Below, in pieces: positions 11,223-20,614 of a stretch of 31,032 nt of DNA. The stretch is from Welwitschia mirabilis (Eukaryota; Gnetophyta; Gnetopsida; Welwitschiales). The notes under the pieces are model-generated. The model made no database searches. It was not told where the DNA came from and worked only from the letters and a program-made list of their open reading frames with translations. A program made the position numbers and the translations under genes. Position 1 is the stretch's first letter. The number at the start of each line of letters is the position of its first letter. The stretch is from the NCBI GenBank assembly GCA_051453625.1, contig JBOZIK010000001.1, positions 133,617,297 through 133,648,328 of the forward strand, written 5' to 3'.

Positions 11223-11876
11223 TTGCAAATTTGATAACCCAAGATCGTAATCATTTCTTTCTTGTCTAAAATAAAATGTTTATATTTTTAGTACTTTATC
11301 TTTCCATTTAGCATCCTTCTCATCTACTTAATGCTAGTGGGACTGCTCTAAGACTTAGTTTAGTTGATTCTATTATTCTTACTACTACATACCTTGATTT
11401 AAAACCTCTTGTAATACTACATGGATAAACAATTTATCTAGATAATTTCCTTCCATCTGTACTTGTTGATTCTACTATTCTATATGAACTTGAACATTGG
11501 ATGCACTAATATTAGGCTCACTAGAATGAAAAAAATCAACTAACTTTTTAATTAATTCAAAATATTTCTCATCTATATTACCTCACAATTTCTTAGTGAA
11601 AAAGTAATGTAAGTTTATTATTCTCCTTAGATAAAGTGCAATTAGAAAATTAAATTGAATACTCTTTAACTTTGAGGGGGTGCCCTCTTAGATTATGTAT
11701 TTGTTCATGAATTCCACTATAACATTGTAGTGTAGTTTTAGTTTTAATTTCTTAATAACTCCTTTTTTAATTCTGGGAGCTTTCCTTTCAAAACATTTAT
11801 TAGTATCCTTATACCTTATGAATATTAGTAAAACCAAATGAACTTCTTCCCATAATCTTCTTATCCATGTTATCAA
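11223..11876 (-). pseudogene. Relic Gln-rich ORF, unidentified, probably retroelement
   Basis: On the minus strand a start near 11876 opens about 62 codons (MITWIRRLWEEVHLVLLIF..., basic ...KKGVIKKLKLKLHYN...). The frame can then be followed, across stops, to about 11223. The later part is full of Asn and Gln and holds a cluster near 11355-11390 reading Gly-Met-stop-stop-stop-Glu-stop-stop-Asn-Gln. Every stop there is TAG or TAA, one C-to-T step from CAG or CAA, so the ancestor had a run of glutamines. Gln-rich coiled segments occur in gag-type proteins of plant retroelements, but I recognise no named domain. It lies next to an LTR-like sequence beginning at 11912, so it may be the inside of a neighbouring element. 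Confidence 0.5.
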
Positions 11877-11911
11877 TTGGGTAGAGATAGCATGCTTATT
11901 GATTGTAGTTA

Positions 11912-12187
11912 TGTAGTGATCAGATTTAAAACTAAGTTTTCACTTAGTCATCATTCTTCCATTATGGATATAAGTAGTAACTTAATTAAAAGAAATATGA
12001 AGATTCTAACCTCTAATAAAAACTAAAATTAAAAGAAAAATTAGAAGTTTAAGAAGAAAAGTGATCTTCATTTAATAACATAAAGAAATGAAAATGCTTC
12101 AAGGATCTTGCTATTCATGCAACTCTCCTCCTTCACTTCAATGATTCTTGTATCCTGAGCTTAACAATCAAGTGAGCTTCACCTAAA
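11912..12187. repeat. Direct repeat, left copy (pairs with 16861-17140)
   Basis: Shared landmarks, in order, are TGTAGTGATC, TAACTTAATTAAAAG, AAAGAAAT, and TTCATGCAACTCTCCTCC, ending at a shared GTGAGCT. The copies are clearly diverged, with substitutions and short indels, so they are old. Spacing between copies is about 4.95 kb, a sensible size for a non-autonomous or partly deleted LTR element. Confidence 0.85.
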
Positions 12188-12398
12188 AATTACTTATGCC
12201 AAATGATTGTGCAATAATAATGAAAGAATGAAATACACTTAGAATTATTCCTATCTAAATATTATTAATTCCAAATGAACTGTGTAATAATAATAAAAAG
12301 ATTTAAACTAATTCTATAAACTAGTCCTACCTAAATATTACTAATGCTAAATGAAATGTGTAATAACAATAAAAGGGTCCAAACTAGTTCTTATATTA
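12182..12398. repeat. Three tandem units of 68-76 bp
   Basis: Units start at 12182, 12250 and 12326 with CCTAAAAATTACTTATGC, CCTATCTAAATATTATTAA and CCTACCTAAATATTACTAA. Each then runs through CAAATGA/CTAAATGA and GTGTAATAA to an ATAAAAG-like end. The second and third units are closest to each other. They sit inside the left candidate LTR and were probably made by local duplication. Confidence 0.75.
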
Positions 12399-13117
12399 AA
12401 ATTAAAATAAATATACATTACATCAATAAAGAAGAAGAAGAATAATAACTCCTAAACTAGCCTTAGATAATTTCACCACAAGAAAGAGTATTCAAGGACT
12501 ATGGTGTCTTAGCCTCCATGTCTTTCCAACATTAATCTAATCAAAATATGTCTACAGTGGGCACTTAAGACCCTTTTATAAATGAGAGAAGGCTTGAGAA
12601 AGATCATTATGATTACATTAGATGATGGTTACATGGTGATGATATGTTCTTTGACTATTGATTATGCTACCAATAGATGCCATGTCATGTATTTTCTACA
12701 TACTCATCCTCATTCAAACCACATATTACTATGATGTGTTGTTTTGTACTTCTACCATATGTCATTAGAGTTTAAGGTTAAATTTGATTTGTGTCCGACA
12801 GAGCCCATAAGTGCCATGAATTTTATTCCATGAAAACATGCAAGAATTTGAGTTTTTTAATAGTTTACCTCAGAATGCCAATGGTGCTAGTAGTCCTGGA
12901 TGGCAGTGCTGGTGTTTCGCATTGAAATTTGGTTAGTTTATGCACGATTTTTTAAAAGGCATTATTTAACATGCTAATGTTAAGGAAAGTCAATAATTTC
13001 ATGAAAATGTAATAAAAAGATAAAAAACATTAATATGTAATTACAAAAAGTTTTTTAATGTTTCTTCCTCTACTAATTTAATTAATTGTACTTGCTTATA
13101 ATGTTAAGTTTTACATG

Positions 13118-13135
13118 CAAACACACCCCCTAACT
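13118..13135 (-). other. Candidate polypurine tract
   Basis: The minus strand reads AGTTAGGGGGTGTG, a G-run directly followed by TG, the usual look of a polypurine tract at the start of a 3' LTR. No second copy with the same boundary is visible in the window, so this is only a candidate. Confidence 0.3.
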
Positions 13136-14989
13136 AGTCTTGTGCTAGTTCTTTAGTAAAAAGATGATGAAGAAATAGCATCATGAAGAAATTAACTAAG
13201 TGAAAATGGCAAGTAAGGAAATAATATATCATTTTTGAAAATTTTTGATTAATTTTTAACAATTTAAGGCATCAAAATTCAAAAAAAATGTGAAAATGAA
13301 TTCTAATACCCCATAAGTAAAATTAAAATTTTCCTCAAAGTTACAAAGATAGGAAATTTGACAAGGATTTTGAGAAAAAGTCAATTACAAAAGGGTAGTA
13401 CATGATGATGATGTAAGTATTTTAGGAAAACATATTATAATGCTTAAATAAAAGGCAATCTTCAGGGAACACAAAACATAAAATCTAATGAAAAATTCTA
13501 TTATCCACAAATTCAAAAGATAAACTTCCTAGATTAATGGCCACATTTATTGAAAATTTCTCAAGTTTTATTCTAAATTTAAAAGGTATTACATTATTAA
13601 GCAAATACGACATTCTCTAAGTAAAGCTTCAAGCAATCAAAAATTAGTTAAGAAAATTTTCAAGTATACAAGTTAAAGAAAGTAAGAACAAAAGCATCTC
13701 CCAATTCCACCATTTTCATTCCAATTTTCCTTTTATACAATCATGTTTTACTTCTTATTTTAGTTTTTTTTTAATCTAAATAGGCATCCATTGTAATGAC
13801 ATCTCTTTCTAATAGAGTTAAGCATGTTGATATACAAAGGAGTCAGTGCTGCATTGCTAATAAGCATTTATATCCTTGATGTAGTTAAACATGTTACAAA
13901 TAAATAGTGAGAGCTACATTTCTAGTGAGCATCCATAGCCCTGATATAGTTAACGAAACCCAATTTTAATGATCAATAACTAATGTGCTTTTGAAGAGGA
14001 TATATTTCATTTTATTTTTAATCATTCTTCTCATATTCAATAAGTTTTAATGCACATAAAGGAGTCATTGGTTCATTAGCCTAATCAAGATAAATCTGTC
14101 TTCATAAAATGCTTTAAAAACAATTTACTCAGCATGAACGTAGATTCCACCTTAATTTAATCATATTTTTAACTTGAAAATAAGCAAAAACTTTTCTTAA
14201 AAAACTATAGGTAAACTTAAATTATACCTAGTTCAAAATGTAAAGTAATTATTCTTTAATGGTTTATTCTAATTAAGGATCATCAACTAGGATCATCTAA
14301 TCTATAGAAACTTGTGAATGAATGGAAGAGGAGGGTGGCTAGTGGATTTAGTGAGGTGGAGAAAAATGAAAGGGATGGAAATTAAAGTTTAAAATGATAA
14401 TGATTTATTTGGTGGTGAGGATAGAATTTTAGGTTTCCTACCTGAACATGTTTAAGATAGTGATTATACAAGTGGAAGTGCTTGGGTGATTTGAGGTATG
14501 AAAGGGTATTAAGAACAAATTTTTTTAACATTTTTGAATTTGGTAAATGAAAATCTATTCTAAAAGGAAATTTTACTCTAAAATAAAAATATAAATTATA
14601 TGCACATGAAGAAACTAAAAACTTTTTAAGGAATTTTCCAAGGTATTACATGTGTGAATGTTTAAAATAATGAATGTGATGTTTAAATCATGTGTCAAAA
14701 TTATACAACACATTCAAAGAGAAGATTAGATCCCTATAAACATTTCAACATACATTCATAAGATGTGAAAAAACATCAACACTAATAGTAAAACTAATTC
14801 ATTAAAAATTAAAAGTTTTTCATTCCTTGATCTATTTCTATTCATTCAAAAATTTGTGTAGGACATTGTTGTGGGGAGAAGACAAAGTTGAAGTGGTAAT
14901 CATTGGAGATGATGAATGATCATCAAGAAAAGTATTAAAAGTTGGTTTCAAAGATATAAAGGTTTTATCTTAAGGTTTAAGTCTTACTT
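13136..14989. other. Internal or unassigned AT-rich DNA
   Basis: Lies between the candidate LTR end and the relic ORF at 14990. I see no domain. A purine-rich patch near 14320-14480 has no partner. If the flanking repeats are LTRs on the minus strand, this is the 3' part of the internal region, where pol would be expected. None is visible, so the element would be non-autonomous or deleted. Confidence 0.45.
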
Positions 14990-16260
14990 GAAAGATAAAG
15001 ATGAAAATAACATAATAGGCTCAAGAGATTATTGAGAAAAAGGTAAAGGATCTTCATAGGATGGATCTTGTAAATGCTCTTTGGTTAATGTTCTCTTTCT
15101 TGTAAGCTTATTAAGGGATTCTTCCTTATATAGTTGTGCAAGTGACATTAGATAAGGTTCAAAGACATTTTTACTTTCAATATTGTTCATTTTATTGATG
15201 TCGCTTATTGATTCATCCTTTGTTATGTAACATTCTAATTTTTCTTATCCCTCAAATTTTTACTTAATCATTATGAATTGATACTCATCTGATGTATCTA
15301 ATTCTATTCCAAAGTATAATCTAGATGCACATAATTGATCACTATATAAGGCATGTCTAAACTCAAGGTCTTCTTGGCTTTCCTTAAAGGTTTTATTGTG
15401 GGCTTCTTTAAGGGTCTCTTCCTCATTCCTAAGGGATATGGTTGGGATGTTATCACTTCTAGTATCATTAATTATTTAAATTGTTACTAGGCTTATAGGT
15501 TCATGCAATTTAAAAAGAGTTTCTTCTTCTTATTATTGGTTAAGAGCCCTACGGATTTGATCATTAGTTTTAGCCATTTTTTGAAGAAGTTGTTTGAGAT
15601 TTTTATTAGTTTTCTTAGTGTATTCTTTCAAAGATTATGACTGATGTTGAAGTGTATTACAAGAAGATTCAGTTAAACCTTCTAATAATCTTTGAAAGGT
15701 ATCCTCAAAGGGAGGTGGGATCATTTGTTGGATGTATGAAGTTAATGGGTGGTGATCAAATGATAAAGGGAATTCAAAGGCAGATAAAGGACAAGTATTA
15801 AAGGATCATAAATACAAGGCATGGGATGAAGAATAAGGATTGTAAGGGGTAAAGAAAGATTAGAATCAAACTCTTATGGATTGATATGTAGATTTTTGAA
15901 TTCATAGTTACAAAAAGGTTGATTCATGTATAGATGGAATAGAGGATACTCTTCAAAGGTCTGTCTAAATTGATAGAAGTCTCCTATAGTGCATTTGAGT
16001 TGGTTATGGATCTAAAAGCTATAGGGTAGACAGGTTACTGATTAAAAGGTATCTGAAATGGGTAATATACCCAAATCATTATCAAAGGATCAGAAAACAG
16101 GTTTATGTTTTCCTAATTTTTTAGTGACTTAGAGGAAGCCTATAAGAAGAAAAGTTTTAAAGAGCTAAGATAAGGTGATAGTCAAGATCATAGAGTGTTC
16201 AAGGTAGGAAATCCATAATACTAGGCAGGGTAGGTAGTAGCACTAGTTGTTTTGTAGATG
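14990..16260 (-). pseudogene. Relic ORF, gag-like by position and composition
   Basis: The minus strand keeps a coding look over about 1.2 kb. From about 16020 to 15850 one frame reads DFYQFRQTFEEYPLFHLYMN and NYEFKNLHINP. After one frameshift near 15840, the next frame reads QQMIPPPFEDTFQRLLEGL, SLKEYTKKTNKNLKQLLQKM and KTNDQIRRAL, then EFRHALYSDQLCASRLYFG, down to about 15000. Stops are few for this AT-rich DNA and mostly TAG/TAA where Gln is plausible (for example NQ**EEE). The middle is a likely coiled coil, and the first part is rich in Pro, Asn and Phe. Gag-to-protease linkers of plant gypsy elements have similar helical QLL/NQI stretches, but no signature motif (CCHC, retrotrans_gag) is recognised. 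The role is inferred only from its place between two LTR-like repeats. Confidence 0.5.
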
Positions 16261-16860
16261 CATTTGAAAAAGTACAAAGGTTAGTTTCAAGGTGGTACAA
16301 AACATTTTAAGTCACAAGGTCTCAGAAAAATTTGATAAAAATCTAAAATGAGTAGAACTATTTTTTTTGGTAACCTGGAAAACAAACCTAATATTTTTTA
16401 ATTTTTCATAAAAATTTTAATAGAAATAAAATTAAATAGAAACGAAAAATTCATAGATATTTATAGAAAAATAAAATACACAAAATAAGTTATTAGAGTT
16501 TGATTTAGTTTTGATTCACAATCTAAGGTTTAATTGCACCTTCAATAAGTCTTATACCTACAACATGGGATATTAGATACAATAATGACGTTTTAGCTAT
16601 TAGAAAAGATAATCAAACTCAATAGTTTGAACCAATTCAACTTTAACTAGAAATAGACTAGTACCTACCACTATAAGAAAAAGAAAACGCACAAAACAAA
16701 GAGAAGAGAACTAATTTGGGTATCATTGAAAAAAGGACAACTATCCACCACTAGAAAAATAAAGACTAATTCAAAAAGTTGTTAAGAAACAATCATGTAC
16801 TCATGAAAAAATTATTTTGCTAATATCTCCAAAAACATTATCACAATTTGATCATATCTT
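16261..16860. other. Unassigned DNA between relic ORF and right repeat
   Basis: No open frame, RNA gene or repeat recognised. In the minus-strand model this would be the 5' leader following the 5' LTR. The bases just inside the LTR end (16860 downward, AAGATATGATC) do not match a usual tRNA primer site. Confidence 0.4.
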
Positions 16861-17140
16861 TGTAGTGATCTGATTTAAACTTAAGTTTGTACTCGGTTAT
16901 TATTCTTTCACAGGGATATACGTGGTAACTTAATTAAAAGAAATATGAAAATTATAACTTGCAATGAAAATCAAATCAAAAGAAAAATTAATAGTTTGAG
17001 AGGAAGAGTGACCTTCAATTGATAACGCAAAGAAATAGAAATGCTCTAAAAATCTAGCAGTTCATGCAACTCTCCTCCTTCACTCTAATGAGTTCTATAT
17101 ATTAAACTGAATAGTCAATAGTCACGTGAGCTCCAGCTCA
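16861..17140. repeat. Direct repeat, right copy, beginning TGTAGTGATC
   Basis: Pairs with 11912-12187 and starts at the same TGTAGTGATC. It is cut by the gap at 17141. Beyond the gap a different LTR family begins, so either the rest of this repeat was lost, or the gap joins two unrelated pieces. Confidence 0.85.
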
Positions 17141-17240
17141 NNNNNNNNNNNNNNNNNNNNNNNNNNNNNNNNNNNNNNNNNNNNNNNNNNNNNNNNNNNN
17201 NNNNNNNNNNNNNNNNNNNNNNNNNNNNNNNNNNNNNNNN
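17141..17240. other. Assembly gap (100 N, size unknown)
   Basis: A round 100-N spacer, the usual placeholder for an unknown length. Its flanks (…CTCCAGCTCA and AAAAAAAGTT) do not repeat each other. Confidence 0.95.
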
Positions 17241-17362
17241 AAAAAAAGTTATTACTAGACACAAACCAACCTAAAATATTAGGTACATTGAACGCAATAT
17301 GAAAATAATGCAAAGTTAATCTAGAAATGAAATGTAATACACATAAACTAATAATTTCAACC

Positions 17363-17506
17363 TTAACAAAGGTTTTCCTCATAATATATATTATTAAAGA
17401 AGCTATTGTAGAATCAGAAGAAACATAAACCATAAGGGAGATGCACAAAATAAAATATATAAAAAGAAAAATAGAGTTTCAATTAAAATCAAACCAACAT
17501 CTATGT
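17363..17506. repeat. 144-bp sequence repeated across the 17507 gap, left copy
   Basis: From TTAACAAAGG to ACATCTATGT, ending exactly at the Ns. The first 144 bases after the gap are the same except for three substitutions. This is much closer than the neighbouring tandem units are to one another, so it looks like two overlapping contig ends or two alleles rather than a real repeat. Confidence 0.9.
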
Positions 17507-17606
17507 NNNNNNNNNNNNNNNNNNNNNNNNNNNNNNNNNNNNNNNNNNNNNNNNNNNNNNNNNNNNNNNNNNNNNNNNNNNNNNNNNNNNNNNNNNNNNN
17601 NNNNNN
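17507..17606. other. Assembly gap (100 N), probably an unmerged overlap
   Basis: Left flank 17363-17506 and right flank 17607-17750 are the same 144 bases with three mismatches. Open frames crossing this interval are artefacts of the N codons and of the duplicated flank. Confidence 0.9.
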
Positions 17607-17750
17607 TTAACAAAGGTTTTCCTCATAATATATATTATTAAAGAAGCTATTGTAGAATCAGAAGAAACATAAACCATAAGGAAGATGCACAAAATAAAAG
17701 ATATGAAAAGAAAAATAGAGTTTCAATTAAAATCAAACCAACATCTATGT
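17607..17750. repeat. 144-bp sequence repeated across the 17507 gap, right copy
   Basis: Second copy of 17363-17506, starting with the first base after the gap. It then continues into the rest of the tandem unit. Confidence 0.9.
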
Positions 17751-18751
17751 TACAAATCAGTAGCATCACACTACTAGTTCCACTGGTCTTCTAAAATATA
17801 CTAATTTCAAACTCACATTTTTGCATTATTTTGATGAATTCATCATACTTAAATTATGGGATAATTCAAAAGTAATCTAGAATAAATATTTAAACCTAAA
17901 GACACATGATAAAAGTACAAAAAAAATACATCGTAGTAACATGTGATAGCTATTGTGGTGCATATTTGTGCAGATCTTACGTCCTTAAATAGATCATGTA
18001 AATCATAAATATGTATAGATTTTGCATAACATAACACACTAATATAGATGAAAGTGATCTAAATGTCATAACCGTGTTGAAGGCGTAGGTGAGAAGAAAG
18101 AGAATTAGTATAAAAAATGAAACACTATGTAACTTTAAAGTAGAACAAAATAACGATGTAAAAATAATAATGTAAATATACTATGCAAATGAAATGCAAG
18201 TCCTATTCTAAATGCAACTTCTATTTGATTACTAAATTAGCTTGTTTTGAAGATTAATCCTATATAACCTAGATCAATCAAGGAAAGCCGTCAGTAGACC
18301 AAAACCAACTTAAGCTATCAAGTATGTTGAATAGAATATGAAAACAATGCAAAGTTAATCTAGGAAATGAAATTCAATGCACCTAAACTACTAATGTCAA
18401 TCTTAATAAAGGTTTTCCTCATGATATATATCATCAAAGAACCTGTCACAGAATTAGAAGCAACATAAACCATAAGGGATATATACAAATAAAAGATATA
18501 AAAAGAAAAATAGAGTTTCAATTAAAAGCAAATCAACATCCATGTAACAAAGCAGTAGCACCACACTATTGGTATCATTGGTCTTCTAAAAAAGACTAAT
18601 TTCAAACTCATATTCTTGCATTATTTTGGAGAGTTCATCACAATTAAATTATGAGGTAAGTTATAAGTAATCTAGAATAAATATTTAGACCTAAAAAACA
18701 TGATAAAAGCACAAATAAACACATTATAGTAATATGTAATAGTTATTATGT

Positions 18752-19994
18752 TGCATATCTATGAAAATGTTACATCTTTAAACAGTCTTGTAAATCATAA
18801 ATATATATAGATTTTGTATTACATAATACACTAATATATTTGGGAGTAACTTAAATGTCATAATCTTGTTAAAGGTATAGATGAAAAGAAAGAGAATTGA
18901 TTTAAAAAATAAAACACTATGTAACCTTAAAGTAAAACAAAATAACAATGCAAACACACTATGCAAGTGAAATGCAAGTCCTATTCTAAATGAAACTTTT
19001 ATTTGATTACCAAATTAATCTATCATGGATATTAGTCTTATATAACTTAGATCAATCAAAGAAAGCTATCACTAGACTAAAACCAATCTAAGCTATTAGG
19101 CACATTAAATAGAATATGAAAACAATGCAAAGTTAATCTATCAAATGAAATGCAATGCACCTAAACTAACAATGTTAACCTTAACAAAGGTTTTTCTCAT
19201 GATATATATAATCAAAGAAGTTGTCATAGAATCATAAATAACATAAACCATGAGGGAGATACACAAAATAAAAGATATGAAAAGAAAAATAGAGTTTCAA
19301 TTGAAAGCAAACCAATATCTATGTTACAAAGTAGTAGCATCATAATGAAGGATACACTGCTCAACACCAAGGAATACATCTCTCTACAATAATAGTGGAT
19401 GAATCTCCTATCCTTTGATCTCCTGTCATAAAAATTTCTGATGCCAAATAAGATCAAAATGGAGTTGAGGTTAGTGGAGGTATTTATTACAAAACAGACT
19501 TCAAAATCAGAAAATACAAATAAACATGCTAAGAATCCTAATAACCATGCAAGAAGAGGTAAGTCACATGACTAGATTTTATTGAATTTTAATGAAGCAT
19601 TTAATTAATGTTGTCATCCTACTAGTTGTCTAGACATCATAGGAGATGATGCCATATCATATGAAATCCACATCAGTTACCAAATTGATCTAGTAAGCAT
19701 CCTCCTTAGCTTAAGTGTTTTTATCATTCATACCGTCATCTAGACAATTAGGTGAAAGATGGATTTTATAGAGTGTTTCTTTTGTCACATTAGCCTCTTT
19801 GATTATAGAACTATTGCTTTAGATAGGAAGTAGTATAAATTACTTTAGATGCTATCAAATGAAATGAAGATTATATGTTTTTGTGATAATTGCCTTAGCT
19901 CTTCATTATCATCAAAACTTAGCATAAACTCGTCTAATGTCCTATAAAACTACTCAAAATATCCTACAAATACTTACAATTTGGAAATGCATCA
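18752..19994 (-). mobile_element. LTR (family shared with 24154-26595), probable 3' LTR on the minus strand
   Basis: On the minus strand it begins TGATGCATTTCC at 19994 and ends ...ATATGCA at 18752, so it has TG...CA ends. It matches, inverted, both LTRs at 24154-25275 and 25499-26595. Shared landmarks on the plus strand here are ATGAAGGAT, CACCAAGGAA, ACATC, TTTGATCTCCTGTCAT, then GTTGAGGTT and TTACAAA. It is preceded in its own sense by a purine tract (19995-20013) and further up by a relic ORF, so it reads as the 3' LTR of a minus-strand element. Its length of about 1.24 kb compares with about 1.10-1.12 kb for the other two. A weak promoter-like GTAATAAATACC corresponds to the TATA position of the others. 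Confidence 0.7.
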
Positions 19995-20013
19995 TAACCC
20001 TCCACTTAGCTTT
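19995..20013 (-). other. Polypurine tract before the LTR at 19994
   Basis: The minus strand reads AAAGCTAAGTGGAGGGTTA immediately before the LTR start TGATG. The same 19 positions precede the plus-strand LTR at 25499 (AAAGCTAAGTAAAGGTTTA, three differences). A purine-rich run directly before an LTR is where plus-strand DNA synthesis is primed during reverse transcription, and it fixes the orientation of the element. Confidence 0.65.
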
Positions 20014-20614
20014 ATCAGTCCTTGACAAAACTAGGTGAACAATCATCTTTGTGAGCCAAATTGACTAATAATAAATCAACTAGAGAACTATGAAATAACC
20101 TCAAAAATATTTTCAAGAATCTCAAAATATAGGATAGAAAATTAAAAAAATAGACAGCTAAATGTTTTACCTATGTAATGCAACTAGCCATACTATCGTC
20201 CTAGTGGTTGTCTAGACAATGAAGGGAATGATAAGCTGAAAAATTATGCTTAAAAAATAGAAGCCTGCAAAAAATTTTTTAGAAAGACAAACATTAAGTA
20301 CACTAGTAACAAATAGATTCCCATTAAAATGTACAACAAATAAAAGGTAATTACATATAACATAAATAATCCTCATCATGAAGTATAAAAAATGATATGT
20401 AAAAAGATGAAAATATACACCATGATGATACTCAAAAATAATGTGTCTATATACATATATATCATAAGCTTTACACAATCCATAGAGAAGAAGATACAAA
20501 GTACAACATAAAAAAGTTGATCTCCTCATCTAGTCATGATGAATTCCTAATGAGTGGTAGCCTCAGTTTTAAAAAGAGAAGAGGGAGAATGCTCATGATC
20601 TATAGGGAAACAAT
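20014..20614 (-). other. 3' internal region of the minus-strand LTR element
   Basis: Noncoding. Its first part (to about 20180) resembles, inverted, the 223 bp between the two right-hand LTRs: shared CAAAACTAGGTGAACAA near 20023-20042, then GCCAAATT. An open minus-strand frame at 20212-20529 is rich in Phe, Tyr and Leu because of A/T-rich codons, and I do not consider it a gene. Confidence 0.5.

Larger units (their letters stand above)
11912..13128 (-). mobile_element. Candidate LTR beginning TGTAGTGATC (left copy)
   Basis: The plus-strand sequence from 11912 matches the one from 16861 for about 275 bases, and both matches start exactly at TGTAGTGATC with unrelated sequence before it, which marks an element terminus. 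If the element is read on the minus strand, as its internal ORF suggests, this would be the 3' LTR, ending ...GATCACTACA at 11912. Its other end is a guess: the minus strand at 13135-13118 reads TAGTTAGGGGGTGTG, which looks like a polypurine tract followed by an LTR start, giving an LTR of about 1.2 kb. Inside are three tandem 68-76 bp units (12182-12398). The right end and strand are uncertain. Confidence 0.45.
17241..18751 (-). repeat. Tandem copies of an LTR end plus about 190 bp of flank
   Basis: A unit of about 793 bp is repeated: its LTR end (TGCAT on the plus strand) is at 17959 and again at 18752. Each unit holds the 3' part of the LTR seen in full at 18752-19994 followed, in plus order, by about 190 bp (for example 18561-18751) that the full LTR copies lack. 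Landmarks shared by all units are CAATGCAAAGTTAATCTA, ACAAAGGTTTT, ACATAAACCAT and AGAGTTTCAATT. The first unit begins after the gap at 17240, in LTR sequence, and includes a second, artefactual duplication across the 17507 gap. The units differ by many substitutions, so the amplification is old. Confidence 0.8.

Noticed and set aside
12571-12586. TTTTATAAATGAGAGAAG as a TATA box of the left candidate LTR
   Set aside because: It is on the plus strand, whereas the internal ORF of that element reads on the minus strand, and there is no second copy to test conservation.
17122-17692. Pair of near-identical minus-strand open frames (MCISLMVYVSS.../MCIFLMVYVSS...)
   Set aside because: They come from the 144-bp duplicated gap flank and from N codons; not two genes.
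18568-18584. TTGGTATCATTGG, reminiscent of the initiator-tRNA primer site TGGTATCAGAGC
   Set aside because: Only the first eight bases fit, the neighbouring tandem unit has a different sequence at the same place, and it is not directly after a defined LTR end.
18778-18966. Minus-strand frame of 62 codons with hydrophobic look
   Set aside because: It lies in the LTR-derived repeat, is not kept in the sister unit, and consists of AT-rich codons.
17241-19340. Possible CRISPR-like or satellite array
   Set aside because: The units are about 793 bp, diverged, and clearly derived from an LTR and its flank; there are no short regular repeats with unique spacers.
20212-20529. Minus-strand open frame of 105 codons rich in Phe, Tyr, Cys and Leu
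   Set aside because: Looks membrane-like, but this composition follows from AT-rich codons, it lies in the noncoding 3' internal part of an LTR element, and no family is recognisable.
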